Assembly (NCBI RefSeq): GCF_000473145.1
Contig: NZ_KI421500.1
Coordinates: 1,860,225-1,924,224, forward strand
Reading direction: 5' to 3'
Length of the DNA: 64,000 bases
Source: Leisingera daeponensis DSM 23529
GTDB lineage: Bacteria > Pseudomonadota > Alphaproteobacteria > Rhodobacterales > Rhodobacteraceae
Positions 7,830 through 16,163 of this stretch are shown here, one piece after another (the first letter of the stretch is position 1; every line of letters starts with the position of its first letter). Position numbers and translations under genes: made by a program. The notes beneath the pieces were generated by a model. That model worked only from the letters and a program-made list of their open reading frames with translations, was not told the origin of the DNA and did no database searches.

Positions 7830-9989
7830 TCAGTTGTCCTCGATGGTCAGGTTGGAAGGTTTGGTTCCACGGCGTGCAGAGGCCGGTTTCTTGCTGGCGG
7901 TTTTCTCGGTTTCGCTGGTTTCCGCTTCTGGGGCAGGGAAAGAACTGCCGATGCCGTCCTTGGCCTTCAGCAACGGCTTGTGTTTGCCAAATTGGACGCC
8001 CCGGAAGATGCGATTTTCCTCGCGCGCAATGCGCTCCGGAGACCAGTCCTCGACCACCAGATTGGCCAGCGCCATGGCCTCGGCATTGCGCTCGGAGATC
8101 GCCTTGATTGCCTTTTGAACAACCTCGGTGTTGATCCGGTTGGCTTTCGGGTTCCTGGACCGTACGTCCCGGGTGGCCGACAGCCAGATCTGCGCGGGAA
8201 CGCCATCAAGCTCATGGTCGATGGCAAGAACAGTGTACCAGTTGCTGCCAAGCCGCACTTCGATGGCGCCGATGTCCTTGGGGTGCCAGCGCACGTCGAC
8301 ATCGCATTTGTCTTTGCGCAGCATCCAGTCGGCCAGCCGTTCCGAATGGTAGCGGACGCCAAGAACGGTCAGGCCTTCCTTGCTGAGTACGCGCGTCATC
8401 CGGTGACCGAAGACGAGGCGGCTGCGGCGCATGTCCGGAGACGGCCGGACGCCCCATTTCCCCATCAAACGGCGCCAGCATGCCGCGGGCGTCTCACCGC
8501 CCAACCCGCGGTGCGGGTTGTTGTGGTAAATGTCGACAATCCAGCGCACGAGAACGAAGACCAGGTCGTCCAGCGTCAGTGCCGCACGCTCTTCCGGATT
8601 TGCGTCCCCCTTGGTGACGACGTCAGAAAACGTGCGCCCGGACAGGCGGGGAAGAAGGTCCTTGGCGACGGTGTTGAACACACGTTCAATGGTGCCGCGG
8701 ACTTCCGGGCAGCCCGCGATTGCCAGTTCCTTGGTGATCCCGAGATCGGCACAAGCGAAGCGGAAGGCCTGCGACTTGAACGCAATTCCGCAGTCCGTGA
8801 CGATCAGTTCCGGAATACCATACATGTCCCAATGACCGAGCGCGCCAACCAGATCAGCCCATTGGCCTTTGTTCGAGACAACCATTTGGAGCACTTGCAC
8901 CGCGGCTCGTGCTTTCGGTGCCGTGGAAATAACCATCCCCACGATGCAGCGGGTGGTGCAGCAGATCGCCACCGTCAGCGTCCAGCGCTTCTTGGTCTTG
9001 TCCAGGCCCAGCTGGAGGCGTTCCTCTTCATTGAACAGGTCGATGAGCCCGCTGGAATGCATCAGCGTCATCAGATCGATTTCCCATTCATCGATCTCGA
9101 CCCGCTGGAGCGGGCGGGTCAGGTCAAGCCCGTTCAGTACCGGCTTGAACTTCTTGCGGGCCGCCGCTTCACCGAAACGTGCAGTGATCACAGCAAACGG
9201 ATCAAGCGACCGGATCGCGCGGCGTGTGGTTTCCCTGCTGGGCACATTGAGGGCAGGCAGGCCGCGTTCTTTCCGCTCGGCATTCCGGTCCTCGAAGGCG
9301 ATCTGAACATTTTCATGGATCGTCTTCATAGTCGGCCTCTCACAGCTCATGTAGCCGCGCACTTCCTTCATCAGCAGCCCGACCGCCTCAGGTCCCAGGA
9401 TCCGGTTGCGGTTCCCGCGCAGATGCATCGCGTCCAGCAGACCCGCCTGACCATCAAGTTCCGCCGCCTTGATCCAGGTCCTCAGCGTCCGGGGGCTTGG
9501 CGGGACCGAAATGTCCGCCGACTTTCCAGGATTGGCAACTCCCAAAGGATTGAGGTTTTCCGCATACACCGTTGCGTAGCCGATCAAAGCTTTTTCGTTG
9601 GCTTTGATAGCTGCATCGGTGCGGTTGATTTCCCCATTGCGCTCCATTTCGAGGAACGCCTCAACATAGGCACTGCGCTTCGAGACCCGGGCGTTTTTGG
9701 TCAACGGCAGAGCGGACAGAAGGCCGGTGCTGGCCTGCTGCTGCCGGGCCGCCTTTTCCGGATGGAAAAAATCCGGCTCAATGCGGAGACGGCCCAGCGA
9801 CGACAGGCGGCTCAGTTCCTCATGCGAGAACTGATAGGCCCGGCCTGTTCCATCCTCCATTTTCAGCGTTTTCCCAGCTTCATTCTCAAAGAGGAAGCTG
9901 TAAGACACCTCGTTGACGGTAATGCGGTCGAAGGCACCAATTGCGATGCGGGTTTTGCGATAGTCGTAAGACAGCTCCATCATTCCCAT
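7830..9989 (-). CDS. tnsB: TnsB/TniA-like DDE transposase
   Basis: This 719-residue transposase carries helix-turn-helix DNA-binding domains in its first 280 residues and a retroviral-integrase-type catalytic core with D in VEIDEWEIDL (about 300), D in IVTDCGIAF (about 410) and E in GTIERVFNTV (about 445). A Mu-C-like beta-barrel and a tail that may contact TnsC follow. The start codon overlaps the stop of the remnant at 9989 (TGATG). Alternative starts two and three codons in (MMELSY, MELSY) cannot be excluded. It would bind the TGCCATT repeats at both ends and join 3' ends to the target. Confidence 0.94.
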   Translation of the reverse strand: MGMMELSYDYRKTRIAIGAFDRITVNEVSYSFLFENEAGKTLKMEDGTGRAYQFSHEELSRLSSLGRLRIEPDFFHPEKAARQQQASTGLLSALPLTKNARVSKRSAYVEAFLEMERNGEINRTDAAIKANEKALIGYATVYAENLNPLGVANPGKSADISVPPSPRTLRTWIKAAELDGQAGLLDAMHLRGNRNRILGPEAVGLLMKEVRGYMSCERPTMKTIHENVQIAFEDRNAERKERGLPALNVPSRETTRRAIRSLDPFAVITARFGEAAARKKFKPVLNGLDLTRPLQRVEIDEWEIDLMTLMHSSGLIDLFNEEERLQLGLDKTKKRWTLTVAICCTTRCIVGMVISTAPKARAAVQVLQMVVSNKGQWADLVGALGHWDMYGIPELIVTDCGIAFKSQAFRFACADLGITKELAIAGCPEVRGTIERVFNTVAKDLLPRLSGRTFSDVVTKGDANPEERAALTLDDLVFVLVRWIVDIYHNNPHRGLGGETPAACWRRLMGKWGVRPSPDMRRSRLVFGHRMTRVLSKEGLTVLGVRYHSERLADWMLRKDKCDVDVRWHPKDIGAIEVRLGSNWYTVLAIDHELDGVPAQIWLSATRDVRSRNPKANRINTEVVQKAIKAISERNAEAMALANLVVEDWSPERIAREENRIFRGVQFGKHKPLLKAKDGIGSSFPAPEAETSETEKTASKKPASARRGTKPSNLTIEDN

Positions 9990-10315
9990 CAGACCTGCTC
10001 CTTCCTGAGGACCTGAGATTTCGGGGAGATATGCTCGTAGCTGACGTGCTGGAGGACGCCGTCCTCATCGTGCCATTCGAAGTCGGCCTGTTCGCAGACC
10101 TCACCGGTTTCAGGTCCGGTGGTCACTCCGAACAGGAGCCATTCCTCTTCATTGAAAAAGTCGATGCGGCCGCTGGAATGCATCAGCGTCGTCAGATCGA
10201 TTTTCCAGTCATCGATCTCAATCCGCTGGAGCGGATGGTGCAGGTCCAGCACGTTCAGAACCGGCTCGAACGCCGCGTGTGCGGCTACATTGTGGTAGTC
10301 GTAGGACAGCTTCAT
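9989..10315 (-). pseudogene. Chimeric tnsB'/tnsA' remnant between tnsA and tnsB
   Basis: This 108-codon open frame is a patchwork. MKLSYDYHN matches the tnsB start (MELSYDYRK). Next, FEPVLNVLDLHHPLQRIEI and the following DDWKIDLTTLMHSSGRIDFF match the TnsB catalytic region (FKPVLNGLDLTRPLQRVEI). Then TTGPETGEVCEQADFEWHDEDG matches TnsA (ARPETGEIYEQVSFEWHDADG), and HISPKSQVLRKEQV matches the TnsA C-terminus (ISPKSQVFKREQV). Order and orientation fit a tandem tnsA-tnsB duplication whose middle was deleted, leaving a tnsB-start to tnsA-end fusion. The copies are diverged, so the event is old or came from a related element. The frame is still open and may be translated because the TGATG overlap is kept on both sides. 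Confidence 0.85.
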
Positions 10316-10992
10316 CAGACCTGCTCCCTTTTGAAGACCTGGGATTTCGGGGAAATGCGCTCGTGGCTGACGAGCTGGAGATGGCGGGACCGGATCAGCC
10401 GGATCAGCGCCCGGAAGCCCATGGCGCCGCAGCCGGTACGGTCCTTGAGAGTCTCCAGCGTCTCGATATCCTGCATGTCCCGAAGGACTTTACGCGCCGC
10501 GTCATCGGCCTCTGGGTTCTCCTCGCGAACGGAATGAAGAAGTTCGGCATTGAACAGCTCGACGGGGTCCAGATCCTCTTCCGTCAGCAGGCGGACATCG
10601 GCAACGAAGCCTGCTTTCCGCGCCTGATCCGAGATCCGGCACATCTCCTCGAAGAACTCGTCGCTCACGCCGTACGTTGGCCGCACGGAATAGGCGATAA
10701 CCGCTCCATCGGTCTGCACCACCACGAAGTCGAAGTAGTGAGGGTGGAGCTCGCCGTCCGCATCGTGCCATTCAAAGCTAACCTGCTCGTAGATCTCGCC
10801 GGTTTCCGGCCGGGCGGCCAGGCAAAGGCAGAACTGCAGCTCGTGATGGCTTTCGAGTTGGACAATGCGTCCAGGACCATCGCCCAGGACGGCGTGGCCG
10901 GTGAAGTGCCCCTTGGAGGCCGCCGCGACATCGCGGTTGGCAAGGCTGGGTTCAGGAAGCCGGATGCCTCCCTGCTGAAAAGGATAGGACAT
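10315..10992 (-). CDS. tnsA: TnsA-like endonuclease
   Basis: This 225-residue protein has a TnsA-type nuclease core: E in QLESHHELQFCL, D in HPHYFDFVVVQTDG and a following strand IAYSVRPTYG, where the family usually has a catalytic Lys (x-V-K-P). Here that position is Arg, which may reduce or change activity. The C-terminal third (GFRALIRLIRSRHLQLVSH, ISPKSQVFKREQV) is helical and could contact TnsB or TnsC. TnsA cuts the 5' ends so that the transposon moves by cut-and-paste. The stop overlaps the next frame (TGATG). It is the first gene of the transposition operon, with about 730 bp of noncoding DNA upstream. Confidence 0.85.
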   Translation of the reverse strand: MSYPFQQGGIRLPEPSLANRDVAAASKGHFTGHAVLGDGPGRIVQLESHHELQFCLCLAARPETGEIYEQVSFEWHDADGELHPHYFDFVVVQTDGAVIAYSVRPTYGVSDEFFEEMCRISDQARKAGFVADVRLLTEEDLDPVELFNAELLHSVREENPEADDAARKVLRDMQDIETLETLKDRTGCGAMGFRALIRLIRSRHLQLVSHERISPKSQVFKREQV

Positions 10993-11723
10993 TGAAGTGT
11001 CTCACAGTTGAGTGGCCCGCCGCCCGGAACTGGGCAGCGGTGATCGCTCTCGGCCGTCACCAGGCACAGCTCTTCCGGCGCTCCGCCCCGGTGAAAACCG
11101 AATGCGAAACCTGGAAACTGACCGGTGCAGCGCGTGCTCCATCGGTCCCGGACGCAAGGCGTCCAGGCCGGATGCAGCTGTATTGGTGAGGCAGTCGCCG
11201 TCCTTGAAATCCGGAGCCGGAATTGCTATTGAACTGTTGCTACACAGGTGGACTTTGATCTGCCTTATGAACGCGCTCGTTCCTTTGCCGAGGTTCGGGC
11301 GCTTTCATTTTGAAGGGGTCATTTCTTCATCGGCGTTTCTCCTCGTTCAGTCAGTTTCAAATCACGCCGGAGCCTGAGCGAAAATCCCAGTACCGGGCAC
11401 CCGGAGACGATAACAACCTGATCGCCTTCCGAGAAGGATTTTTGTTGTTTTGATTCAATGAGATACAGAGCAAATCAAAGTTCCGTTTTCACTCCCGGCC
11501 GCTAGATCAGCACCTTACAAATTGTGCCTGCGCCAGACTGTGGCACAAGTTTCAGCAGTCCTTGCGGCCGGGCAGAAATCCGAAAAAGAAAAACCCGCTG
11601 CGTGTTTTCGCAAACTGCTCAACAATCCCTGCCATCTGACGCCAAAAAAACGGGCGCTTGAAGCCTCCAGGCAAAAACCGATTCGCCGCTGCAAACACTC
11701 ACAAGCCGCCGGTTTCACATCAT
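10993..11723. other. Noncoding region upstream of tnsA
   Basis: About 730 bp without a convincing gene. The part near tnsA is GC-rich and that near 11400-11640 is AT-richer. It should hold the promoter of the transposition operon, but I see no clear operator, and no inward TGCCATT repeats like those at the transposon ends. Confidence 0.5.
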
Positions 11724-12350
11724 TCAGCGGACTATCGCGGCCAGCTCTTGGAACAGTTCTTCGCGGATGACCAGCAGCTGGTCCCACTTCGGTTTTTCAG
11801 CCGCAGTACAGCCTTCAGCGGCATAAGTCAGCTCCATCAGGTCTCCTTGGCGTTCGAACCGGAAATGCGCCTTTGGCCCCGTGCGGTGAATTGTCAGTTC
11901 GGCACGGCCGTCCAAATAGGTTCCAAGCTGCGGCTCAAAGACCCCATCGACCCACATTCCGATGAACTCTCCAAAGTCATAGGGGACGGGCAAATCGGTT
12001 GCCGGGCCTTTGTATGCCTTGGCGAGTGCGGTAAGAAGTTTGCTGTTTTCAAGCATCCCACGTTCGAAGGTCCATCTGACCGTGTTGCGATGCAGCCAAA
12101 GCCCTTCTTGAAGCGGCATTGCATTAATCGGTGCCAGGACTTGCGCAGCATCTTTGGTTGCCAAGTCATATCCCAGAGCAATTGCATGAAGGCCGACATC
12201 CCGGCCATTCATTTGGGCGGCCCCACGCCCAGCCCCGCCTTCAGTTCGGAGTCCGGCAGCTGCAAGGCTCTGGCTCAGGGCTTTCAGCCGCATTTCACTG
12301 CAGCCGAAGAGACCCGCGAGCCCTGCTCTCATTTGATTGACCGTTGCCAT
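11724..12350 (-). CDS. Hypothetical protein, mobile-element type
   Basis: This 208-residue protein has no signal peptide or membrane segment. The first 55 residues (MRAGLAGLFGCSEMRLKAL, then GRGAAQMNGRDVGLHAIAL) form a short helical domain of the kind found in hypothetical proteins on alphaproteobacterial prophages and transposons, which may be a DNA-binding module. The rest is a mixed alpha/beta region with several Trp residues. I cannot assign a function. It is an isolated gene between the transposition operon and IS66 debris, which suggests cargo or leftover sequence from another mobile element. Confidence 0.6.
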   Translation of the reverse strand: MATVNQMRAGLAGLFGCSEMRLKALSQSLAAAGLRTEGGAGRGAAQMNGRDVGLHAIALGYDLATKDAAQVLAPINAMPLQEGLWLHRNTVRWTFERGMLENSKLLTALAKAYKGPATDLPVPYDFGEFIGMWVDGVFEPQLGTYLDGRAELTIHRTGPKAHFRFERQGDLMELTYAAEGCTAAEKPKWDQLLVIREELFQELAAIVR

Positions 12351-12905
12351 GCTGCTGCCTCTGCCTGTGGTTGGAAGTTTTGTAGCTACCCCCCTTCAAG
12401 TCGTCAATATTTTTTCGGAAATTTTTTTTCCGTTAAGGGGCGGTATGGACACTCCCATTCTACACCTAAGCGTCGCCGGCCATTCTGTATCGGCAATAGC
12501 AGGGTTCTGACGAGCGGATTCATACTAACAAGTCAGCAAGTTCTGCGCACGCCATCTCATTGGAATAAATTACAAAATCGGACTTCAAGTGATGAACCAG
12601 ATCCAGCCGCATTGGGCGCAGACGCTGTAATTTACCCGCACTCAAAACTCCCATATGGGATGTGGATCGCGACTATCACGCCTCCAGGGTGTGCGAGTAT
12701 ACCGAGGAAGGATACTTTGGAGTACTTGCTGGAATTGACCGACAGCATCACTTTGACGGGCGTACCCGGATTTAAGTCGCCCGACCTCGGAGGCCACCGG
12801 TACTGATGATACCCGCTTCTCTGGATAGCGGTTCTTCAGAGCGTCCCCAAATGGCTCGGGCGGTTCACAGGATTTCGAGTTGTCACAAAGCGGCGATGCT
12901 GCAAG
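12351..12905. other. Gene-free stretch with AT-rich part
   Basis: About 550 bp with no supported gene. Just upstream of the preceding gene is an AT-rich stretch with long T runs near 12410-12432, plausibly its promoter. The remainder to 12905 has only short unsupported frames and leads into the IS66 fragment. Confidence 0.4.
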
Positions 12906-13331
12906 CGTACAAGGCTGCCCGCTGGTCGATAATCTCCATGACTGGCTGCTGGAAGAGCGCGCGAAAATGTCCAGGCACAACAAGGTGGCCAAGGCGATCA
13001 ACTACATGTTCGAGAAAGAGGACAGTTGGCAGGCCTTTACCGCATTCCTCGATGACGGACGCATCTGCCTGACGAACAATGCGGCCGAACGCGCCCTGCG
13101 CGGCGTGGCCCTGGGCCGGAAGTCATGGCTTTTGCCGGCTCCGAGCGCGGCGGTGAGCGGGCCGCCGCCATGTACACCCTTATCGTCACTGCCAAAATGA
13201 ACAATATAGACCCGCAGGCGTGGCTGGCCGATGCCCTCGCCCGGCTGCCCGACATCCCCGTCTCGGGCGTGCCGGAACTTTTGCCCTGGAACTGGAAAGC
13301 CCGTGAGGGCGCTACTGCGGCGGCCGCGTGA
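12906..13331 (+). pseudogene. IS66-family transposase C-terminal fragment, frameshifted
   Basis: The fragment begins around PLVDNLHDWLLEERAKMSR and continues through DDGRICLTNNAAERALRG and ALGRKSW, the conserved IS66 C-terminal region with its N-N-x-A-E-R-A motif. At about 13127-13135 the T run in TGGCTTTTGCC is one base short. The frame then shifts, and the rest continues in another frame as FAGSERGGERAAAMYTL to PELLPWNWKAR, the normal IS66 tail. About two thirds of the transposase at the N-terminal side is missing. It is dead IS material. Confidence 0.88.
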
Positions 13332-13551
13332 ACAACCGTTGAAACAGGGCCTTTGAGCGCTGTAGCCCTTCATCGGTCAGCACGACAGATTTGGCCCGGT
13401 TAACCGGGTCATGGATCAAACCATTCCGATACAATCGATCCAGTGCCGTCCAGTCCATTCCCTTCCAGGCGCGACGCTCATCATGCAGCGTCAACCAGAG
13501 CAATCCCAGATCCGCGTCGTCAATCTTGTCCTCTTCGATCTCCATGAACAA
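13312..13551 (-). CDS. IS66-associated DUF6429 small protein
   Basis: This 79-residue protein matches the DUF6429 pattern: EIEEDKIDDADLGLLWLTLH, then AWKGMDWTALDRLYRNGLI and NRAKSVVLTDEG. Such genes are regular companions of IS66-type elements and are of unknown function. It converges on, and slightly overlaps, the IS66 transposase fragment, so it is part of the same decayed insertion sequence. The frame is intact. Confidence 0.8.
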   Translation of the reverse strand: MFMEIEEDKIDDADLGLLWLTLHDERRAWKGMDWTALDRLYRNGLIHDPVNRAKSVVLTDEGLQRSKALFQRLFTRPPQ

Positions 13552-13825
13552 GGGGTATCACATCACAGAGCAAAAGGGACCGCGGTCTTCGCCGGAGCCT
13601 TACGGTGAAGCATGAACCGGATCAGTCATACACAAAAGGTCGGACACTCTCTCGTTCGATCCTACATGCCCTCTGCGCACGCCAGACGAACCTTGCGATA
13701 TAAATCCACGGTGAAGATCCTCCCGCCCTCCCTCCGTTAAAAGAAGGGCAAAGGTGGACGACTTTTACGCCGCCCGCAGCAGGATCATCCCGCCGCTACC
13801 GTGGTCGACTTTCTCACGGCCGTTC

Positions 13826-14740
13826 TCACCCCATTGAAGGCAAATGCGAGTCACTGGCGAATTCTGCTGTCAACCAGTCGCGCACTAAGCGTACTGATTG
13901 TCTTTGTTGGGCCCGCTCCCCTTCATACAACCACCATGCTGAAGGTAATGGTATCGCAAGTTCTCCAAATGGGCGAACCAATGTCCCAGATAGTAACGCG
14001 CTAGCTGCCAACCTTCCTCGACAGATTGCGATGCCGTGGCCCAGTTCCGCCGCCTGTAAGACAAGGTCGGAAGACGTCATACGTGGTCCGATATGTGTGA
14101 CGAGATCGACAGGCCCATTCTTATCTTTCCATCGCACCCAGTTCACTTCGCTATCGCGATCATGAAGCAGACGCATTTTTTTCAAAGCCAAGACGTCAGT
14201 GGGCTTACCCAAACGCTCCCAAAGCAATGGAGCCATCACTGGGAATGCTACATCATCTCCTAGTATGAGAACTCCAACAGAACTTCCAGATCGAGATCCC
14301 ATTCGGAGCGTAAGATCGTAAGTCGGGTCGACAGCAGCTCCACGCGGTTGGTCAACAATTATCGAAACATCTATGTTTGGATGTGCCTCTCTAAAGAACT
14401 GCATTTTAGGCATAAGCCATCGCGCGGCAATGGAAGGCAGCGTTGCTATCGTTACATCCTTGGCAGCCGTTGGCACGCGAAACTGGGTGACCGCCTGGTC
14501 CAGGTCTTTCATCGCGGACAAAGTAGCTTTGGCGAGATAACGAGCTTGCGAAGTCAGAACTAATCCCTGACCTCGTCTTTTGGGTTCAGTGAGTGGCGCG
14601 CCGAGAACAAGTTCCAACTCGCGCAGAGCACGACTGATGGCAGAGTGTTCAACACCCAGCAATTTTGCAGCAGAGCGCACACCGCCTTCTTTGTGAACAG
14701 CCGCGAGAGACCGGAGTAACGACAGGGGCAAGTTATTCAT
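13826..14740 (-). CDS. LysR-type transcriptional regulator of the biosynthetic cluster
   Basis: This 304-residue protein starts at the ATG at 14740; the longer frame from 14779 adds 13 residues without a better ribosome site. The N-terminal winged helix-turn-helix is typical (SLLRSLAAVHKEGGVRSAA, AISRALRELELVLGAPL) and a type-2 periplasmic-binding-like sensor domain follows. It is divergent from the chain-extension/NRPS operon that starts at 14880, the usual layout for a LysR regulator and its target. A perfect 7-bp inverted repeat immediately in front of its start is a likely binding site. The inducer is unknown; LysR regulators often sense a pathway intermediate. Confidence 0.9.
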   Translation of the reverse strand: MNNLPLSLLRSLAAVHKEGGVRSAAKLLGVEHSAISRALRELELVLGAPLTEPKRRGQGLVLTSQARYLAKATLSAMKDLDQAVTQFRVPTAAKDVTIATLPSIAARWLMPKMQFFREAHPNIDVSIIVDQPRGAAVDPTYDLTLRMGSRSGSSVGVLILGDDVAFPVMAPLLWERLGKPTDVLALKKMRLLHDRDSEVNWVRWKDKNGPVDLVTHIGPRMTSSDLVLQAAELGHGIAICRGRLAASALLSGTLVRPFGELAIPLPSAWWLYEGERAQQRQSVRLVRDWLTAEFASDSHLPSMG

Positions 14741-14763
14741 AGTGGTGCTACTAGAACACCACT
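14741..14763. promoter_or_regulatory. Candidate LysR operator (inverted repeat)
   Basis: AGTGGTG (14741-14747) and CACCACT (14757-14763) form a perfect 7-bp inverted repeat with a 9-bp spacer in the divergent intergenic region. It touches the LysR start codon, consistent with autoregulation and control of the operon starting at 14880. Binding is inferred. Confidence 0.6.
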
Positions 14764-14879
14764 TTATGAGAAATTTCAACCAGACGTTGGCCAGATCAAC
14801 CTATACGCTCCCCTATGAGTGTTCTTTTTATCAGTCCGTAGAGTTTTCGGAATCTACACCATTTGCGTTGGGGAAATGT

Positions 14880-16163
14880 ATGAGCAGTCCAGCCGATCTT
14901 CTCGTCCACGATTGGAACAGCACGCCGCTGTTCGATACTGATGCAGTGCAGATATTAGACGACACTCTGCGCGACGGCCTTCAGTCGCCAGCGGCGTTCC
15001 AACCTCATATTTCCCAAAAGAAGGTTGTCGTCGACACAATGAGCGCGCTTGGTGTCCACGGTGTAACATTGGGGCTTCCCGGCTCAGGCGAGAAATCGCT
15101 TCGGGACATCATCGATCTAGCCCGTCATATCTCTGAAAGCCACTATGACCTCGAGATGGTATCCGCAGTTCGGACACATCCCGATGACGTCGCCGCACAT
15201 ATTCGGTCATGCGAGGTTTCCGGCCAGCTCATAACTGCCTCACTGTTTGTCGGTAGTTCACCTATCCGCCGTACGGTCGAAGAGTGGTCGCTTTCTGAAC
15301 TGATGGACATGAGCATGCAGTCCATCCGGGCCTGTGTGCGCGAGGGGCTTCCTGTGATGTTTGTCACTGAAGATACCACGCGATCACGCCCCCAGGACAT
15401 CGCCACACTGTATAAAGCAGCCATCGATGAAGGCGCTTCGCGTATCTGCGTAGCGGACACCGTAGGTTCAGCGGACATGTCCGGAACGCGGTCCATCATT
15501 GAATTCGCAAAAACGATCATCGAAAAATCCGGTGCAGACGTGAAACTCGACTGGCATGGGCACAACGACAGGGGGCTTGCGCTGGCCAACAGCCTGACTG
15601 CCCTCCAGGCCGGGGCTGACCGGATTCATGCAACAGTTCTCGGACTGGGCGAACGGACCGGTAATACGGCGTTGGACCAAATGCTAGTTAACCTCCGGCT
15701 GATGGGCGCGCAGAGCAGTGGGAATTTCGAACAACTGATGCATGCCTGTAACGCAGTTTCGACCCATTGCAATGCTCCGTTGCCGGACAACTATCCGGCC
15801 CTTGGTCGCGATGCATTCCGAACGTCGACGGGCGTGCATGCGGCTGCTGTCGCCAAGGCTCGCAATCTTGGCGATGCATGGCTAGCCGACCGCATATACT
15901 CTAGCGTGCCGGCATCCTGGTTCGGACTGGAGCAGAAGATCGAAGTGGGGCCTATGTCGGGGCGCACTAATGTCGAGCACTGGCTGAACCAAAATTGTCC
16001 GGGAATGCCCACGCTCGAACGCGATGACGCTGTGGTAAGCATCCTCGCGTTTGCAAAGAACTCCCCAGCAATCCTGACCGACAGACAAATCCAAGAAGTC
16101 CTTGAAACTAGCAGACGCAAGCACATCGCCAAAACCACCGCGCTGGAGGCAATGGTTAAGTAA
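14880..16163 (+). CDS. 2-isopropylmalate-synthase-like enzyme (keto-acid chain extension, step 1)
   Basis: This 427-residue DRE-TIM metallolyase has the start motif ILDDTLRDGLQSP, the metal-binding H-x-H in LDWHGHNDRGLA and the closing GLGERTGNTALDQML. It belongs with isopropylmalate, homocitrate and benzylmalate synthases, which condense acetyl-CoA with an alpha-keto acid. It lacks the leucine-sensing regulatory domain of standard LeuA, as expected for a secondary-metabolism enzyme. The ATG at 14880 follows a GGGGA ribosome site; the frame opens 46 codons earlier without support. It is the first gene of the cluster operon, and the stop overlaps the next start (TAATG). The true keto-acid substrate is not visible from sequence. 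Confidence 0.88.
   Translation: MSSPADLLVHDWNSTPLFDTDAVQILDDTLRDGLQSPAAFQPHISQKKVVVDTMSALGVHGVTLGLPGSGEKSLRDIIDLARHISESHYDLEMVSAVRTHPDDVAAHIRSCEVSGQLITASLFVGSSPIRRTVEEWSLSELMDMSMQSIRACVREGLPVMFVTEDTTRSRPQDIATLYKAAIDEGASRICVADTVGSADMSGTRSIIEFAKTIIEKSGADVKLDWHGHNDRGLALANSLTALQAGADRIHATVLGLGERTGNTALDQMLVNLRLMGAQSSGNFEQLMHACNAVSTHCNAPLPDNYPALGRDAFRTSTGVHAAAVAKARNLGDAWLADRIYSSVPASWFGLEQKIEVGPMSGRTNVEHWLNQNCPGMPTLERDDAVVSILAFAKNSPAILTDRQIQEVLETSRRKHIAKTTALEAMVK

Noticed and set aside
7980..10016. Plus-strand frame of about 678 codons opposite tnsB
   Set aside because: Antisense shadow; the minus strand encodes a complete transposase with catalytic motifs.
12351..12905. Possible gene ending near 12806 on the plus strand
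   Set aside because: Its upstream part is the shadow of the hypothetical gene at 11724-12350 and the unique part has no start or recognisable family.
14742..14879. N-terminal extension of the isopropylmalate-synthase-like protein
   Set aside because: The 46 extra codons cover the operator region and lack homology; the ATG at 14880 has a good ribosome site.
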